DNA of 10,444 nucleotides, from NCBI GenBank assembly GCA_005888465.1, contig VAYJ01000093.1, positions 7,286 through 17,729 of the forward strand, read 5' to 3'. Source of the stretch: Actinomycetota bacterium (GTDB lineage: Bacteria; Actinomycetota; UBA4738). The translations under genes were made by a program, and so were the position numbers. Position 1 is the first letter of the stretch, and each line of letters begins with the position of its first letter. Under the pieces are notes generated by a model. It did not search any database. It was not told where the DNA came from and was given only the letters and a program-made list of their open reading frames with translations. Shown here in pieces: positions 1 through 6,510 of the stretch.

Positions 1-41
1 GTACGATCGGCCCGACCTTCGACCGGTGGAGACCCCGATGA
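1..41 (+). CDS. Possible 3' end of an upstream gene (partial)
   Basis: The third forward frame is open from the left edge and ends in TGA at 39-41, giving a tail that reads TIGPTFDRWRPR. This stop overlaps the ATG at 38 in an ATGA arrangement, the same coupling seen between the next two genes at 1396-1399. That makes an upstream co-transcribed gene plausible. Twelve residues are too few to identify a product, and an open stretch this short could be chance. The call rests only on the overlap geometry. Confidence 0.3.
   Translation, partial: TIGPTFDRWRPR
25..31 (+). promoter_or_regulatory. Ribosome binding site that decides the ligase start
   Basis: GGTGGAG lies 6 nt before the ATG at 38. The alternative in-frame GTG at 26 falls inside this site and has no purine-rich stretch in front of it. 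The site therefore favours ATG 38, which also gives the N-terminus expected for the family (a start followed within a few residues by YWNP). Confidence 0.6.
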
Positions 42-1399
42 ACGACACGCCCTACTGGAACCCACGGCACGAAACGATGCCCCGCGCCGACATCGACGCC
101 CTCCAGGTGCGCAAGCTCCGGAATCTGGTCGAGTGGGCTGACGTCCAGGTCCCGTGGCAGTCGAAGCGCCTGCGGGACGCGGGTGTGACGGCCGACCAGA
201 TCCAGAGCCTGGATGACCTCAAGCGCATCCCGCTCATGACCCGCGACGAGTGGATGCAGGGCCAGCTCGAAGCCCCGCCGTACGGCCCGATCCTCGCGGT
301 GCCGGAGAGCGCGGCGATCCGCTACCACATGACGAGCGGCACCACCGGCAAGACGCCCATCCGGGTCCTGGACTCGATGAAGGACTGGGAGTGGATCGCC
401 GAGATGTGGTGCTACGGGATGTGGGGGTTCGGCGTGCGGCCGCAGGACGCCCTCTTCATCGCGTTCGGCTACGCGACGTTCATCGGCTTCTGGGGCCTGC
501 ACTACGCCGGCGAGAAGATGGGGTGCCTGGTGCTGCCCGGCGGGGCCATGGCGACCGACGCGCGCGTGAAGACGCTCGTCGACATGGGCGCCACCGTGGT
601 CGCTTCGACACCGACCTATGCCCTCCGCATGGCGCAGGAGGCCAGGGCGCTCGGCATGGACCTCGCGAGCGGACCGGTCAAGCGCCTCATCCTCTCGGGC
701 GAGCCGGCGGGCTCGATCCCGGCGACGAAGAAGCTCATCGAGGAGCAATGGGGCGCGAAGGCCGCGGACACCGCGGGCATGACCGAGCTCGGCACGATCA
801 TGATCTTCGAGTGCGAGTCGCAGCCCGGCGGCACGCACATCATCGAGGACCACTACATCGAGGAAGTGCTCGACCCCGACTCGGGCGACCCCGTCGGCTA
901 CGGCGAGCTGGGCGAGCGCGTCGTCACGTCGTTCGGCCGGGGATTCATCCCGGTCCTTCGCTATCGCACCCGCGACTTCGTCGTGCGCGTTCCGGGCTCG
1001 AGCTGCACGTGCGGTCGCACGTTCGACATCTACGACGGCGGCATTCGCGGTCGGGTCGACGACATGAAGCTCGTCCGGGGCACGAACGTCTACCCGCGGG
1101 CGGTCGAATCGATCGTCCGCGAGCACGCGGAGATCGACGAGTTCCAGATCCACCTGTTCACCGCGGACGGGATCCGGGACGAGATCGAGGTGCTGATCGA
1201 GGTCCCGGACCCGGCCGTGGACGTCGACCGGCTGCTCGAATCGCTCGGGCGCGACCTGGCCGACGCGCATGAGGGCCTGCGGTTCGGCGTGGCGCGTGCC
1301 GATGACGGGACACTCCCCCGGTTCGAGCTGAAGGCCAAGCGACTCGTCGACGAACGGATCGTCATCGGGAGCGAGGGCGAGCGGAGGGGGCAGACATGA
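38..1399 (+). CDS. Phenylacetate-CoA ligase (PaaK)-family aryl-CoA ligase
   Basis: Predicted 453-aa cytosolic acyl-adenylate-forming enzyme that would activate an aromatic acid with ATP and then CoA. Visible motifs: the YWNP N-terminus; the nucleotide-binding loop TSGTTGKTP at residues 99-107; GMTE at about 247-250; the YRTRD adenylate-binding motif at about 309-313; a CTCGR motif at about 323-327, typical of PaaK relatives; and the hinge region with GRVDD and NVYPRAVE at about 338-357, which opens the C-terminal lid domain. Length is normal for the family and no key motif is missing. The substrate cannot be read from the sequence. A downstream salicylyl-/2-aminobenzoyl-CoA-type monooxygenase makes salicylate, anthranilate, benzoate or phenylacetate candidates. 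Its stop overlaps the start of the next gene by 4 bp, so the two are translationally coupled. Confidence 0.88.
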   Translation: MNDTPYWNPRHETMPRADIDALQVRKLRNLVEWADVQVPWQSKRLRDAGVTADQIQSLDDLKRIPLMTRDEWMQGQLEAPPYGPILAVPESAAIRYHMTSGTTGKTPIRVLDSMKDWEWIAEMWCYGMWGFGVRPQDALFIAFGYATFIGFWGLHYAGEKMGCLVLPGGAMATDARVKTLVDMGATVVASTPTYALRMAQEARALGMDLASGPVKRLILSGEPAGSIPATKKLIEEQWGAKAADTAGMTELGTIMIFECESQPGGTHIIEDHYIEEVLDPDSGDPVGYGELGERVVTSFGRGFIPVLRYRTRDFVVRVPGSSCTCGRTFDIYDGGIRGRVDDMKLVRGTNVYPRAVESIVREHAEIDEFQIHLFTADGIRDEIEVLIEVPDPAVDVDRLLESLGRDLADAHEGLRFGVARADDGTLPRFELKAKRLVDERIVIGSEGERRGQT

Positions 1400-1605
1400 T
1401 GCAGAACCATATGGGAGCGGAGCTCACCGAACCGGAGGCGAAGCTCGTCGACTGCTACCGGTCGCTCGCGAGCACGTTGCAGATGCACGGAGAGGACCTG
1501 CCACCATTCGCGCGCCGGAACGCCCTGAAGGCCCTGGCCGCGCTCTGGCAGGTCATGAACGGGCTGGACATGGACCCCGGCCAGGTCTACGACCTGGGAG
1601 CCTGA
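1396..1605 (+). CDS. 69-aa protein of unknown function, coupled to the ligase
   Basis: I do not recognise this family. It starts at an ATGATG doublet whose first ATG overlaps the ligase stop (ATGA). GGAGG at 1383-1387, 8 nt upstream, is a good ribosome binding site. The protein reads as soluble and mostly helical, with no signal peptide, no membrane segment and a single cysteine. Acidic/amphipathic stretches around residues 8-28 are followed by an Ala/Leu-rich helix around 38-55. Coupling to the ligase suggests a shared role, such as a small partner or accessory subunit; that is inference. Codon composition matches its neighbours and the strong site and overlap argue that it is real. Confidence 0.7.
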   Translation: MMQNHMGAELTEPEAKLVDCYRSLASTLQMHGEDLPPFARRNALKALAALWQVMNGLDMDPGQVYDLGA

Positions 1606-1651
1606 CCTCCCGCTCAAGCCCGAACCCCCCGGGCGCCGATGCCTTGGAAGG

Positions 1652-2044
1652 ATGGATCGGTGCGCAACCTGCGGGGCCCGGCTTCGGCCTGGGCTGGAAT
1701 GGTGCTGGCAGTGCTACACGCCGCTCGCGCCGGTCGTGCCACCCGAGCGCGTCTCGACCGCGCAAGCCGTGGATGACACGAGCCCGCAGGAGACGCTGGC
1801 GCGCCTGCTCCTAGGGACGAAGGTCGAGGAGATGCCCATGGAGCTCTTGCGCGGGAGCGCCGACTCGGCGCCCGTCGGCGCCAGGGTGCGTCGCGTCACC
1901 ACTGGGGTGGTGGTGGCGTTCGCGATCGCCACGGACCTCTTGCTGCTCCCGAACCTCAAGCTGGTGGCGTTCTATGCGGTCTTCGCCGGAGCCTTGTGCG
2001 CCTACGTGGTGCGCCGGCTCTGGTCGCCGCGCCTGGCCCGCTAG
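1652..2044 (+). CDS. Small zinc-ribbon protein with two C-terminal membrane helices
   Basis: 130-aa protein. The N-terminus carries C4-X2-C7-X10-C18-X2-C21, a treble-cysteine-pair zinc ribbon in a CGARLRPGL context. A polar, acidic linker (about 30-75) follows, then two hydrophobic segments (about 84-100 and 103-120) and a basic tail, suggesting an inner-membrane protein with a cytosolic zinc ribbon. The ATG at 1652 is directly preceded by GGAAGG with no spacer, so that is not a working Shine-Dalgarno site and the mRNA may be leaderless. The upstream sequence GCCGATGC also occurs before the similar gene at 3164. Its TAG stop shares the palindrome CTAG with the stop of the convergent aldo/keto reductase. 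Function is unknown; it could be a membrane-anchored regulator or scaffold, but nothing proves that. Confidence 0.72.
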   Translation: MDRCATCGARLRPGLEWCWQCYTPLAPVVPPERVSTAQAVDDTSPQETLARLLLGTKVEEMPMELLRGSADSAPVGARVRRVTTGVVVAFAIATDLLLLPNLKLVAFYAVFAGALCAYVVRRLWSPRLAR

Positions 2045-3066
2045 GGCCGGTACGGGTCGATCAGGCCGAACGTCTCACCGAAGATCAGCTCCCGAACGCC
2101 GTCGGACTCAAGGAAGCTCTTCGGGAACCCCGCCGAGAACGGGCTCGCCTCGTCGAGCCGTCGGAGGTGGTCGTCGGTGAGCTCAACGTCCAGGCAGCCG
2201 AGGTTCTCCTTGAGCTGGGCTTCGGTTCGCGCGCCGAGGATCGGAAGGACCAGCGCCCGCGCTCGCTGGGCCCGCACCCAGTTGATCGCGACCTGGGACG
2301 GAGATGCCCCGAGCTCCTCCGCGACGGCCACTAAGGCGTCCCCGATCGCGAGCTCCCGTTCGCTCGCGCCCTCGTAGCGGGTCGCCCCCTCCTCGCCACG
2401 ACGGCGGTACTTGCCCGTCAACACGCCTCCCTCGAGGAGCCCCCACACCATCACCGCCATCTCGAATGCCTTCGCCATCGGCAGCAGGTCGCGCTCGGGG
2501 GATCGGTCGGCCAGGCTGTACGGCAGCTGCAGCCCGACGAACCTGGACCACCCGCGGAGCTCGGCCATCGTGTTCGCCTGCGAGACCACCCACGCCGGCG
2601 TGTCGCTGAACCCCACGTACAGCGCCTTGCCTGAGCGCACCACGTCGTCCAGCGCGCGCACCACCTCGTCGACCGGGGTCATCCCGTCCCACATGTGCAG
2701 CCACAGGACGTCCACCCGGTCGGTGTCCAGACGGGCGAGGCTTCCCTCGAGTGAGCGCAGCAGGTTCTTGCGATGGTTGCCGCCGAAGTTCGGATCGCCC
2801 GGGCGATCGGTGAGCGTGTACTTCGTCGCCAGGACGAAGTGGTCGCGATCGGAGGCGACGAACTCTCCGACGAACCGCTCCGCCGTCCCGTTCGTGTAGT
2901 TGCTGGACGTGTCGACGAAGTTGCCGCCGGCCTCCACGTACCGGTCGAAGATGCGACGACTCTCCTCCTTCGACGCACCCCAGCCCCAGTCCTCGCCGAA
3001 GGTCATCGTGCCGAGGCAGAGCTCCGAGACGCGCAGTCCGCTTCGCCCGAACAGGGTGTAGCGCAT
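2041..3066 (-). CDS. Aldo/keto reductase
   Basis: 341-aa NADPH-type (beta/alpha)8-barrel oxidoreductase that reduces aldehydes or ketones; substrate unknown. The start MRYTLFGRSGLRVSELCLGTM is the standard family N-terminus, and AAGGAGG at 3079-3073 sits 6 nt in front. The frame remains open upstream to 3255, but that extension is basic low-complexity sequence and is rejected. The catalytic tetrad is visible: D52 and Y57 in FVDTSSNYTNG, K82 in ATKYT and H124 in WLHMWD. Later barrel elements (GFSDTPAW, GLQLPYSLADR, LPILGARTEAQL) are intact, and length is normal. It is convergent with the zinc-ribbon gene before it and divergent from the second one. A role in the nearby aromatic pathway is possible but not shown. 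Confidence 0.93.
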   Translation of the reverse strand: MRYTLFGRSGLRVSELCLGTMTFGEDWGWGASKEESRRIFDRYVEAGGNFVDTSSNYTNGTAERFVGEFVASDRDHFVLATKYTLTDRPGDPNFGGNHRKNLLRSLEGSLARLDTDRVDVLWLHMWDGMTPVDEVVRALDDVVRSGKALYVGFSDTPAWVVSQANTMAELRGWSRFVGLQLPYSLADRSPERDLLPMAKAFEMAVMVWGLLEGGVLTGKYRRRGEEGATRYEGASERELAIGDALVAVAEELGASPSQVAINWVRAQRARALVLPILGARTEAQLKENLGCLDVELTDDHLRRLDEASPFSAGFPKSFLESDGVRELIFGETFGLIDPYRP

Positions 3067-3163
3067 CGGCCCCCTCCTTTTGCCGGTGGCAACCCGGCGA
3101 CGGCCCGCCGTATGCCCGGACGCCGGCGTCAACGGCCCGGCCCGATCTGCCGATGCTCTGGCC
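3067..3163. promoter_or_regulatory. Divergent intergenic region with a 12-bp palindrome
   Basis: This is the longest gap in the window, between the aldo/keto reductase (-) and the second zinc-ribbon gene (+). It holds the reductase ribosome binding site (AAGGAGG on the minus strand, 3079-3073) and the perfect palindrome GACGCCGGCGTC at 3119-3130, which could bind a dimeric repressor. On the minus strand a TTGACG hexamer overlaps the palindrome, but I see no well-spaced -10 box with it. By rough estimate several palindromes of this size are expected by chance in 10 kb at this GC, so the operator call is tentative. Confidence 0.3.
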
Positions 3164-3529
3164 GTGGACGAGCATCTGGGCGCCTGCGAGCGATGCGGGG
3201 CCACGCTCTCGCCCGGCCTGGTCCTGTGCGGCGCGTGCGCGACCCCGAGGGACACGGTGCCGATGTGGGCCGGCCCGCTGATGATGGGGCGCCCGCAGGT
3301 GGATCCGAACCCGGTGCCTCCGCCCGTCTACTCCCGCTGGGAGGCGGGACCGACCACGTTCGGGCCGCGCACGAAGTTCGCGATCACGGTGGTGGTCGTC
3401 TTCCTCGTCCTTTCCATCGGCGGGATCTTCCTGCTCGGCGGGCCGATGGTGTTCGTGTGGCCGCCGGTCATGATCGTCGGCGCCTGGCGGTTCCTCCGGG
3501 ACGTGTGGCGGAGCGACCGCGTCAAGTGA
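3164..3529 (+). CDS. Second small zinc-ribbon protein with two membrane helices
   Basis: 121 aa from the GTG at 3164. C8-X2-C11-X10-C22-X2-C25 has exactly the spacing of the protein at 1652, in a matching CGATLSPGL context. A proline-rich linker (about 40-66) is followed by hydrophobic segments at about 72-91 and 94-109 and a basic, Trp-containing tail. The same frame is open back to TTG 3080 and GTG 3086, which would add 26-28 residues with no zinc-ribbon or membrane features. GTG 3164 gives a protein starting MDEHLGAC, parallel to MDRC in the other copy, and GCCGATGC lies 15 nt ahead of it as in that gene. No Shine-Dalgarno site is visible, so leaderless translation is possible. It overlaps the convergent flavoenzyme by 8 bp. 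Function unknown; likely a distant paralogue of the protein at 1652. Confidence 0.7.
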   Translation: MDEHLGACERCGATLSPGLVLCGACATPRDTVPMWAGPLMMGRPQVDPNPVPPPVYSRWEAGPTTFGPRTKFAITVVVVFLVLSIGGIFLLGGPMVFVWPPVMIVGAWRFLRDVWRSDRVK

Positions 3530-5663
3530 GCGACCGCGGGTCGAGCAGACACAGGTCCGCACGGCCCGCGGCGAGGATCGTATTCATCTGATCGCCGGTG
3601 GTGATCCCTCCCCCCACGAGCGTCGGCTCGTTCGCCTCGTTGCGGATCCGATCGGCGTACGGCACGAGCGGAGTGCGGCCGGAATCGGGCCGGTCGTGTT
3701 CGATCGTCTGCCCCGCGACGACGTGGAGGAGATCGACCCCTCGCCGGACGAGCTCGCCTGCAAGCGCGATCGCGTCGTCGATCTCCGCCCCGCCGGTCGC
3801 GAGGTCGCTCGCGCTCACGCGCACGGCGAGGGGTCGGTCGCCGGGCCACTGGGCGCGAACCGCCTCGACCACCTCGAGTGGGAAGCGCCGGCGGGCCTCG
3901 GGTGACCCGCCGAAGGCATCCGACCGGAGATTCGTGAGCGGCGACAGGAAGCTCGCGAGCAGATAGCCGCTCCCCATGTCCAGCTCGAGCGCGTCGAACC
4001 CCACGACGACCGCCATTCGCGCCGACGCCGCGAACGCCTCCGTGACGCGCGCGAGGTCGCCGGGCGTGGCCTCGGAGGGCACCCCGCTCCGGCGCGTGAA
4101 CGGGATCGCCGAGGCGGAGAGGAGCGGCCAGCCCCTCGTTCGCAGCGGACGGTCTGCCCCGGCCGCGCGCGGCCGGGTCGCGCCGCGGCGACCGGCGTGA
4201 CCGAGCCGAAGGGCCATGCGCGCGGGGGTGCGCGCGTGCACCTCGGCGAGCAGGTCGGCCCAAGCCGACTGGCCGGCGGGGTCGTACATGCCCGGCGATC
4301 CCGACGTGACCCGCCCCTCGGGGGACACGGCTGCGAGCTCCGTGAGGACGAGCCCCGCGCCGATGCTGCCCGCGTCCACCAAGGCCTCCCGGTAGCGGTC
4401 GCCGATCACCCCCTCGGTGGCAGCGTCGAGGGGTGGCGGTGCCAGCACGACGCGATTCGCGAGCTCGAGGCCACGGAGCCGAAGCGGCGCGAACATCGGC
4501 GCGGGCGCAAGCGCCGACGTGCGCCCCGTCGAGGCGAACGCGAACCCAGCGTCCACGTCGCGCACGAACGCCGGGTCGCGCAGCTCTAGGTTCAGGTGGC
4601 TGATCCGGCCGCTGCGCGTGAGCAGGTTGAACGCGAACTGGATCGGCTCGAACCGCGCGTACCGCGAGACGTGCTCGAAGTAGCTCGCGCTCTCCATGGC
4701 CGCCCGTTGGAACCGCTCGACGACCGGCTGGCGCTCGGCCTCGTAGCGCGCGATCGCGGCGGGGACGTCGCCGGGTTCCTGCAGGAGCGCATCGGCGAGC
4801 GCGACCGCGTCCTCCATCGCGAGCTTCGTGCCGGAGCCGATCGTGAAGTGTGCGGTGTGCGCCGCGTCGCCGACCAGGACGATCCGGCCGTCGTGCCACG
4901 TCCGGTTGCGGACTGTGACGAAGCTCGTCCAGAGCGATCGGTTCGAGCGGAGCCGGTGACCGGCAAGGTCCTCGGCGAAGAGCCGCTCGCAGTACGCCAT
5001 GCTCTCCGCTTCGCTGGCTTCGTCCAGGCCGGCGCGCTGCCAGACCCCCCCCGGGCACTCGACGATGAACGTGCTCGTCCGACCGTCGAACGGATACGCG
5101 TGGACCTGGAACAGGCCGTGCTCGTTCTCGCGGAAGACGAACGTGAACGCCGGGAAGACGAGATCGGTGCCGAACCACGCGTACTTCGTCGTGTGCACGT
5201 CGAGCGAGGGCCCGAACGCGTCCTCGCCGAGTCGCCGCACGGTGCTGTTCACCCCGTCGGCACCGACGACGAGGTCGTACCCGCCGACGCCGTCGAGGGT
5301 CGGCACCTCCGTCTCGAATCGAAGGTCGACATCGAGTGACGCACACCGGCGCTGGAGGATGCCGAGCAGCTGCACCCGCGCGATCGCGGAGAACGCGTGC
5401 CCGCGCGAGCGGAGGGTCTCGCCGCGATACCGGACGTCGATGGCGTCCCACGTTGCGAAGGTGTCCGTGATCTCGTCGAACGTCGTTCGGTCGGCGTCGC
5501 GGAGCGCCCCGAGCGTCTCCTCCGAGAACACCACACCCCAACCGAAGGTCGCCCCCGGAGGATTGCGCTCGAGCACCGTGACCTCGTGGTCCGGGTTCGC
5601 CTTCCTCAGAAGCAGGGCGAGGTACAGGCCCGCCGGGCCGCCACCGATCGTGAGGACCCGCAC
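3522..5663 (-). CDS. Fused FAD monooxygenase / Old Yellow Enzyme-type protein (salicylyl-CoA 5-hydroxylase family)
   Basis: 713 aa, two domains. Residues 1 to about 375 are a group A aromatic monooxygenase: GGGPAG at 7-12 binds ADP, GADGVNS is at 134-140, and GDAAHT at 265-270 binds FAD. Residues about 388-713 are an NADH:flavin oxidoreductase barrel with HAGR at 489-492, LSPLTN and AFGGS at 573-586, and GGGIT at 684-688. This fusion is characteristic of salicylyl-CoA 5-hydroxylase and 2-aminobenzoyl-CoA monooxygenase/reductase, which hydroxylate CoA-bound aromatics. The barrel half is odd. The usual HxAHGYL motif reads DMGSGYL at 562-568, so both histidines are gone. The active-site loop after NRVVLAP (403-409) lacks the usual Cys/Tyr pattern, and the C-terminus stops at LLDPRSLT, about 40-50 residues earlier than I expect. 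The start GTG 5663 lies 1 nt after the stop of the luciferase-like gene; TTG 5672 is an alternative. The reductase half may be structural only. Confidence 0.85.
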   Translation of the reverse strand: MRVLTIGGGPAGLYLALLLRKANPDHEVTVLERNPPGATFGWGVVFSEETLGALRDADRTTFDEITDTFATWDAIDVRYRGETLRSRGHAFSAIARVQLLGILQRRCASLDVDLRFETEVPTLDGVGGYDLVVGADGVNSTVRRLGEDAFGPSLDVHTTKYAWFGTDLVFPAFTFVFRENEHGLFQVHAYPFDGRTSTFIVECPGGVWQRAGLDEASEAESMAYCERLFAEDLAGHRLRSNRSLWTSFVTVRNRTWHDGRIVLVGDAAHTAHFTIGSGTKLAMEDAVALADALLQEPGDVPAAIARYEAERQPVVERFQRAAMESASYFEHVSRYARFEPIQFAFNLLTRSGRISHLNLELRDPAFVRDVDAGFAFASTGRTSALAPAPMFAPLRLRGLELANRVVLAPPPLDAATEGVIGDRYREALVDAGSIGAGLVLTELAAVSPEGRVTSGSPGMYDPAGQSAWADLLAEVHARTPARMALRLGHAGRRGATRPRAAGADRPLRTRGWPLLSASAIPFTRRSGVPSEATPGDLARVTEAFAASARMAVVVGFDALELDMGSGYLLASFLSPLTNLRSDAFGGSPEARRRFPLEVVEAVRAQWPGDRPLAVRVSASDLATGGAEIDDAIALAGELVRRGVDLLHVVAGQTIEHDRPDSGRTPLVPYADRIRNEANEPTLVGGGITTGDQMNTILAAGRADLCLLDPRSLT

Positions 5664-5664
5664 C

Positions 5665-6471
5665 TCAGGCAAGCACCTCGGCGAGGCGATCGACCTGCTC
5701 GACGCCCGCCACCGTGGGCAGGAGGACCAGGTGGTCGCATCCCGCCTCCTCGTACCCGCGGACGAACTCGCGGAGCGCCCCGGCGGAGGTGAGATTGCCC
5801 GCCGCGATCCGGTCGGCGAACGGCCCCGTGAACGCATAATAGTCGCGCAGGTACGCGGCTCCAGCCTCGGTCGCGGCGTCGCCTCCAAGGGCGAAGTAGC
5901 CCTGGCCCCAGAGCTCGGGACGACCGGGGCGCTCGAGGTCTGTCCAGGCGGCGAGCGCCTTCGCCACCGCCGCGGCGAAAGCGCGAGGCGGCCCCCCGCC
6001 GTGCACGTACCCGTCGCCGTGCCGCGCCATCCGCGCGAACGCCTCACCGCTCGAGCCGCCCACGAGGAGCGTCGGCCCGCCGGGGCGAACGGGGCTCGGT
6101 CCAATCGCCTCCTCCTCCCATTGCGCGCGGAAGGTCGCGAGCTGCTCGGAGAGACGCCGGCCCCTCCCCGTCGTCGGCCATTCCGTCGCTTCGTAATCGT
6201 CGGCCCGCGCCCCGATCGAGACGCCGAGAGACAGCCGCCCGCCCGAGATCGCGTCCACCGAGCCTGCCTGCTTCGCGAGGAGCGCCGTGCTCCGGATGGG
6301 GCCGATCACCACCATCGTCACCAGGGAGATGCGCTCGGTGACGTCGTAGACGATGCGATCGAGGACGCCGAGGCTCGCGAGTCCGAGGGCCTCCGCCCGG
6401 CGCGCCCAGTCCACGATCGCGGAACCTGGCGATCCCGGCACCGTGCTCGGCAGGCCGACCCCGACTCGCAT
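5665..6471 (-). CDS. Luciferase-like (LLM class) flavin-dependent oxidoreductase
   Basis: 268-aa TIM-barrel enzyme of the bacterial luciferase-like superfamily, which uses F420 or FMN. Recognisable blocks: the MRVGVGLP first strand, WARRAEALGLASLGVLDRIVYD, TERISL, LLAKQAGSVDAISGGRLSLGV, RARDDYEA-like ARADDYEA at about 88-95, LLVGGSS at 135-141 and a C-terminal EEAGCDHLVLLP strand at 241-252. Start ATG 6471 has GGGAGGG about 5 nt upstream. In relatives, a helix rich in Ala (about a dozen residues) usually separates DRIVYD from VTERI; here the two are joined at residues 43/44. This suggests an in-frame deletion or an unusual subgroup. It is the first gene of a two-gene operon, 1 nt ahead of the CoA-ester monooxygenase, so it may supply a redox step for the same substrate; that is inference. 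F420 versus FMN cannot be told from the sequence. Confidence 0.85.
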   Translation of the reverse strand: MRVGVGLPSTVPGSPGSAIVDWARRAEALGLASLGVLDRIVYDVTERISLVTMVVIGPIRSTALLAKQAGSVDAISGGRLSLGVSIGARADDYEATEWPTTGRGRRLSEQLATFRAQWEEEAIGPSPVRPGGPTLLVGGSSGEAFARMARHGDGYVHGGGPPRAFAAAVAKALAAWTDLERPGRPELWGQGYFALGGDAATEAGAAYLRDYYAFTGPFADRIAAGNLTSAGALREFVRGYEEAGCDHLVLLPTVAGVEQVDRLAEVLA

Positions 6472-6510
6472 GCGCACCCTCCCGCCGACGGACGTTACAC
6501 AATAGGCCCT
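6472..6510. promoter_or_regulatory. 39-bp divergent promoter with overlapping -10 boxes
   Basis: This gap must drive both the thioesterase (+) and the luciferase-like gene (-). On the plus strand CACAAT (6498-6503) ends 7 nt before the GTG at 6511, the spacing expected for a -10 box of a leaderless mRNA. On the minus strand the complementary stretch reads TATTGT (6504-6499), 27 nt before ATG 6471, leaving room for a leader with the GGGAGGG site. The two boxes occupy the same bases, so the promoters probably compete. No clear -35 elements are seen. Confidence 0.45.

Noticed and set aside
26..37. GTG at 26 as start of the ligase
   Set aside because: It lies inside the GGTGGAG ribosome binding site of ATG 38 and has no such site of its own; the family N-terminus fits ATG 38.
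250..1272. 340-codon open frame inside the ligase gene
   Set aside because: Arg/Gly/His-rich +1-frame shadow of a gene with all family motifs.
1606..1651. Possible terminator between the 69-aa gene and the first zinc-ribbon gene
   Set aside because: Only a short CCCCCCGGG tract is present, with no stable stem followed by a T-run.
3080..3163. TTG 3080 or GTG 3086 as start of the second zinc-ribbon protein
   Set aside because: The added residues are low-complexity and carry no feature; GTG 3164 gives a start parallel to the paralogue. Not fully excluded.
3067..3255. N-terminal extension of the aldo/keto reductase
   Set aside because: The extension is Arg/Pro/Ala-rich without similarity to the family, while ATG 3066 has a strong AAGGAGG site and the standard first strand.
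3328..5541. 737-codon open frame on the minus strand, in another frame of the monooxygenase
   Set aside because: Extremely Arg-rich product without domains; overlapping shadow of a clearly real gene, as expected at high GC.
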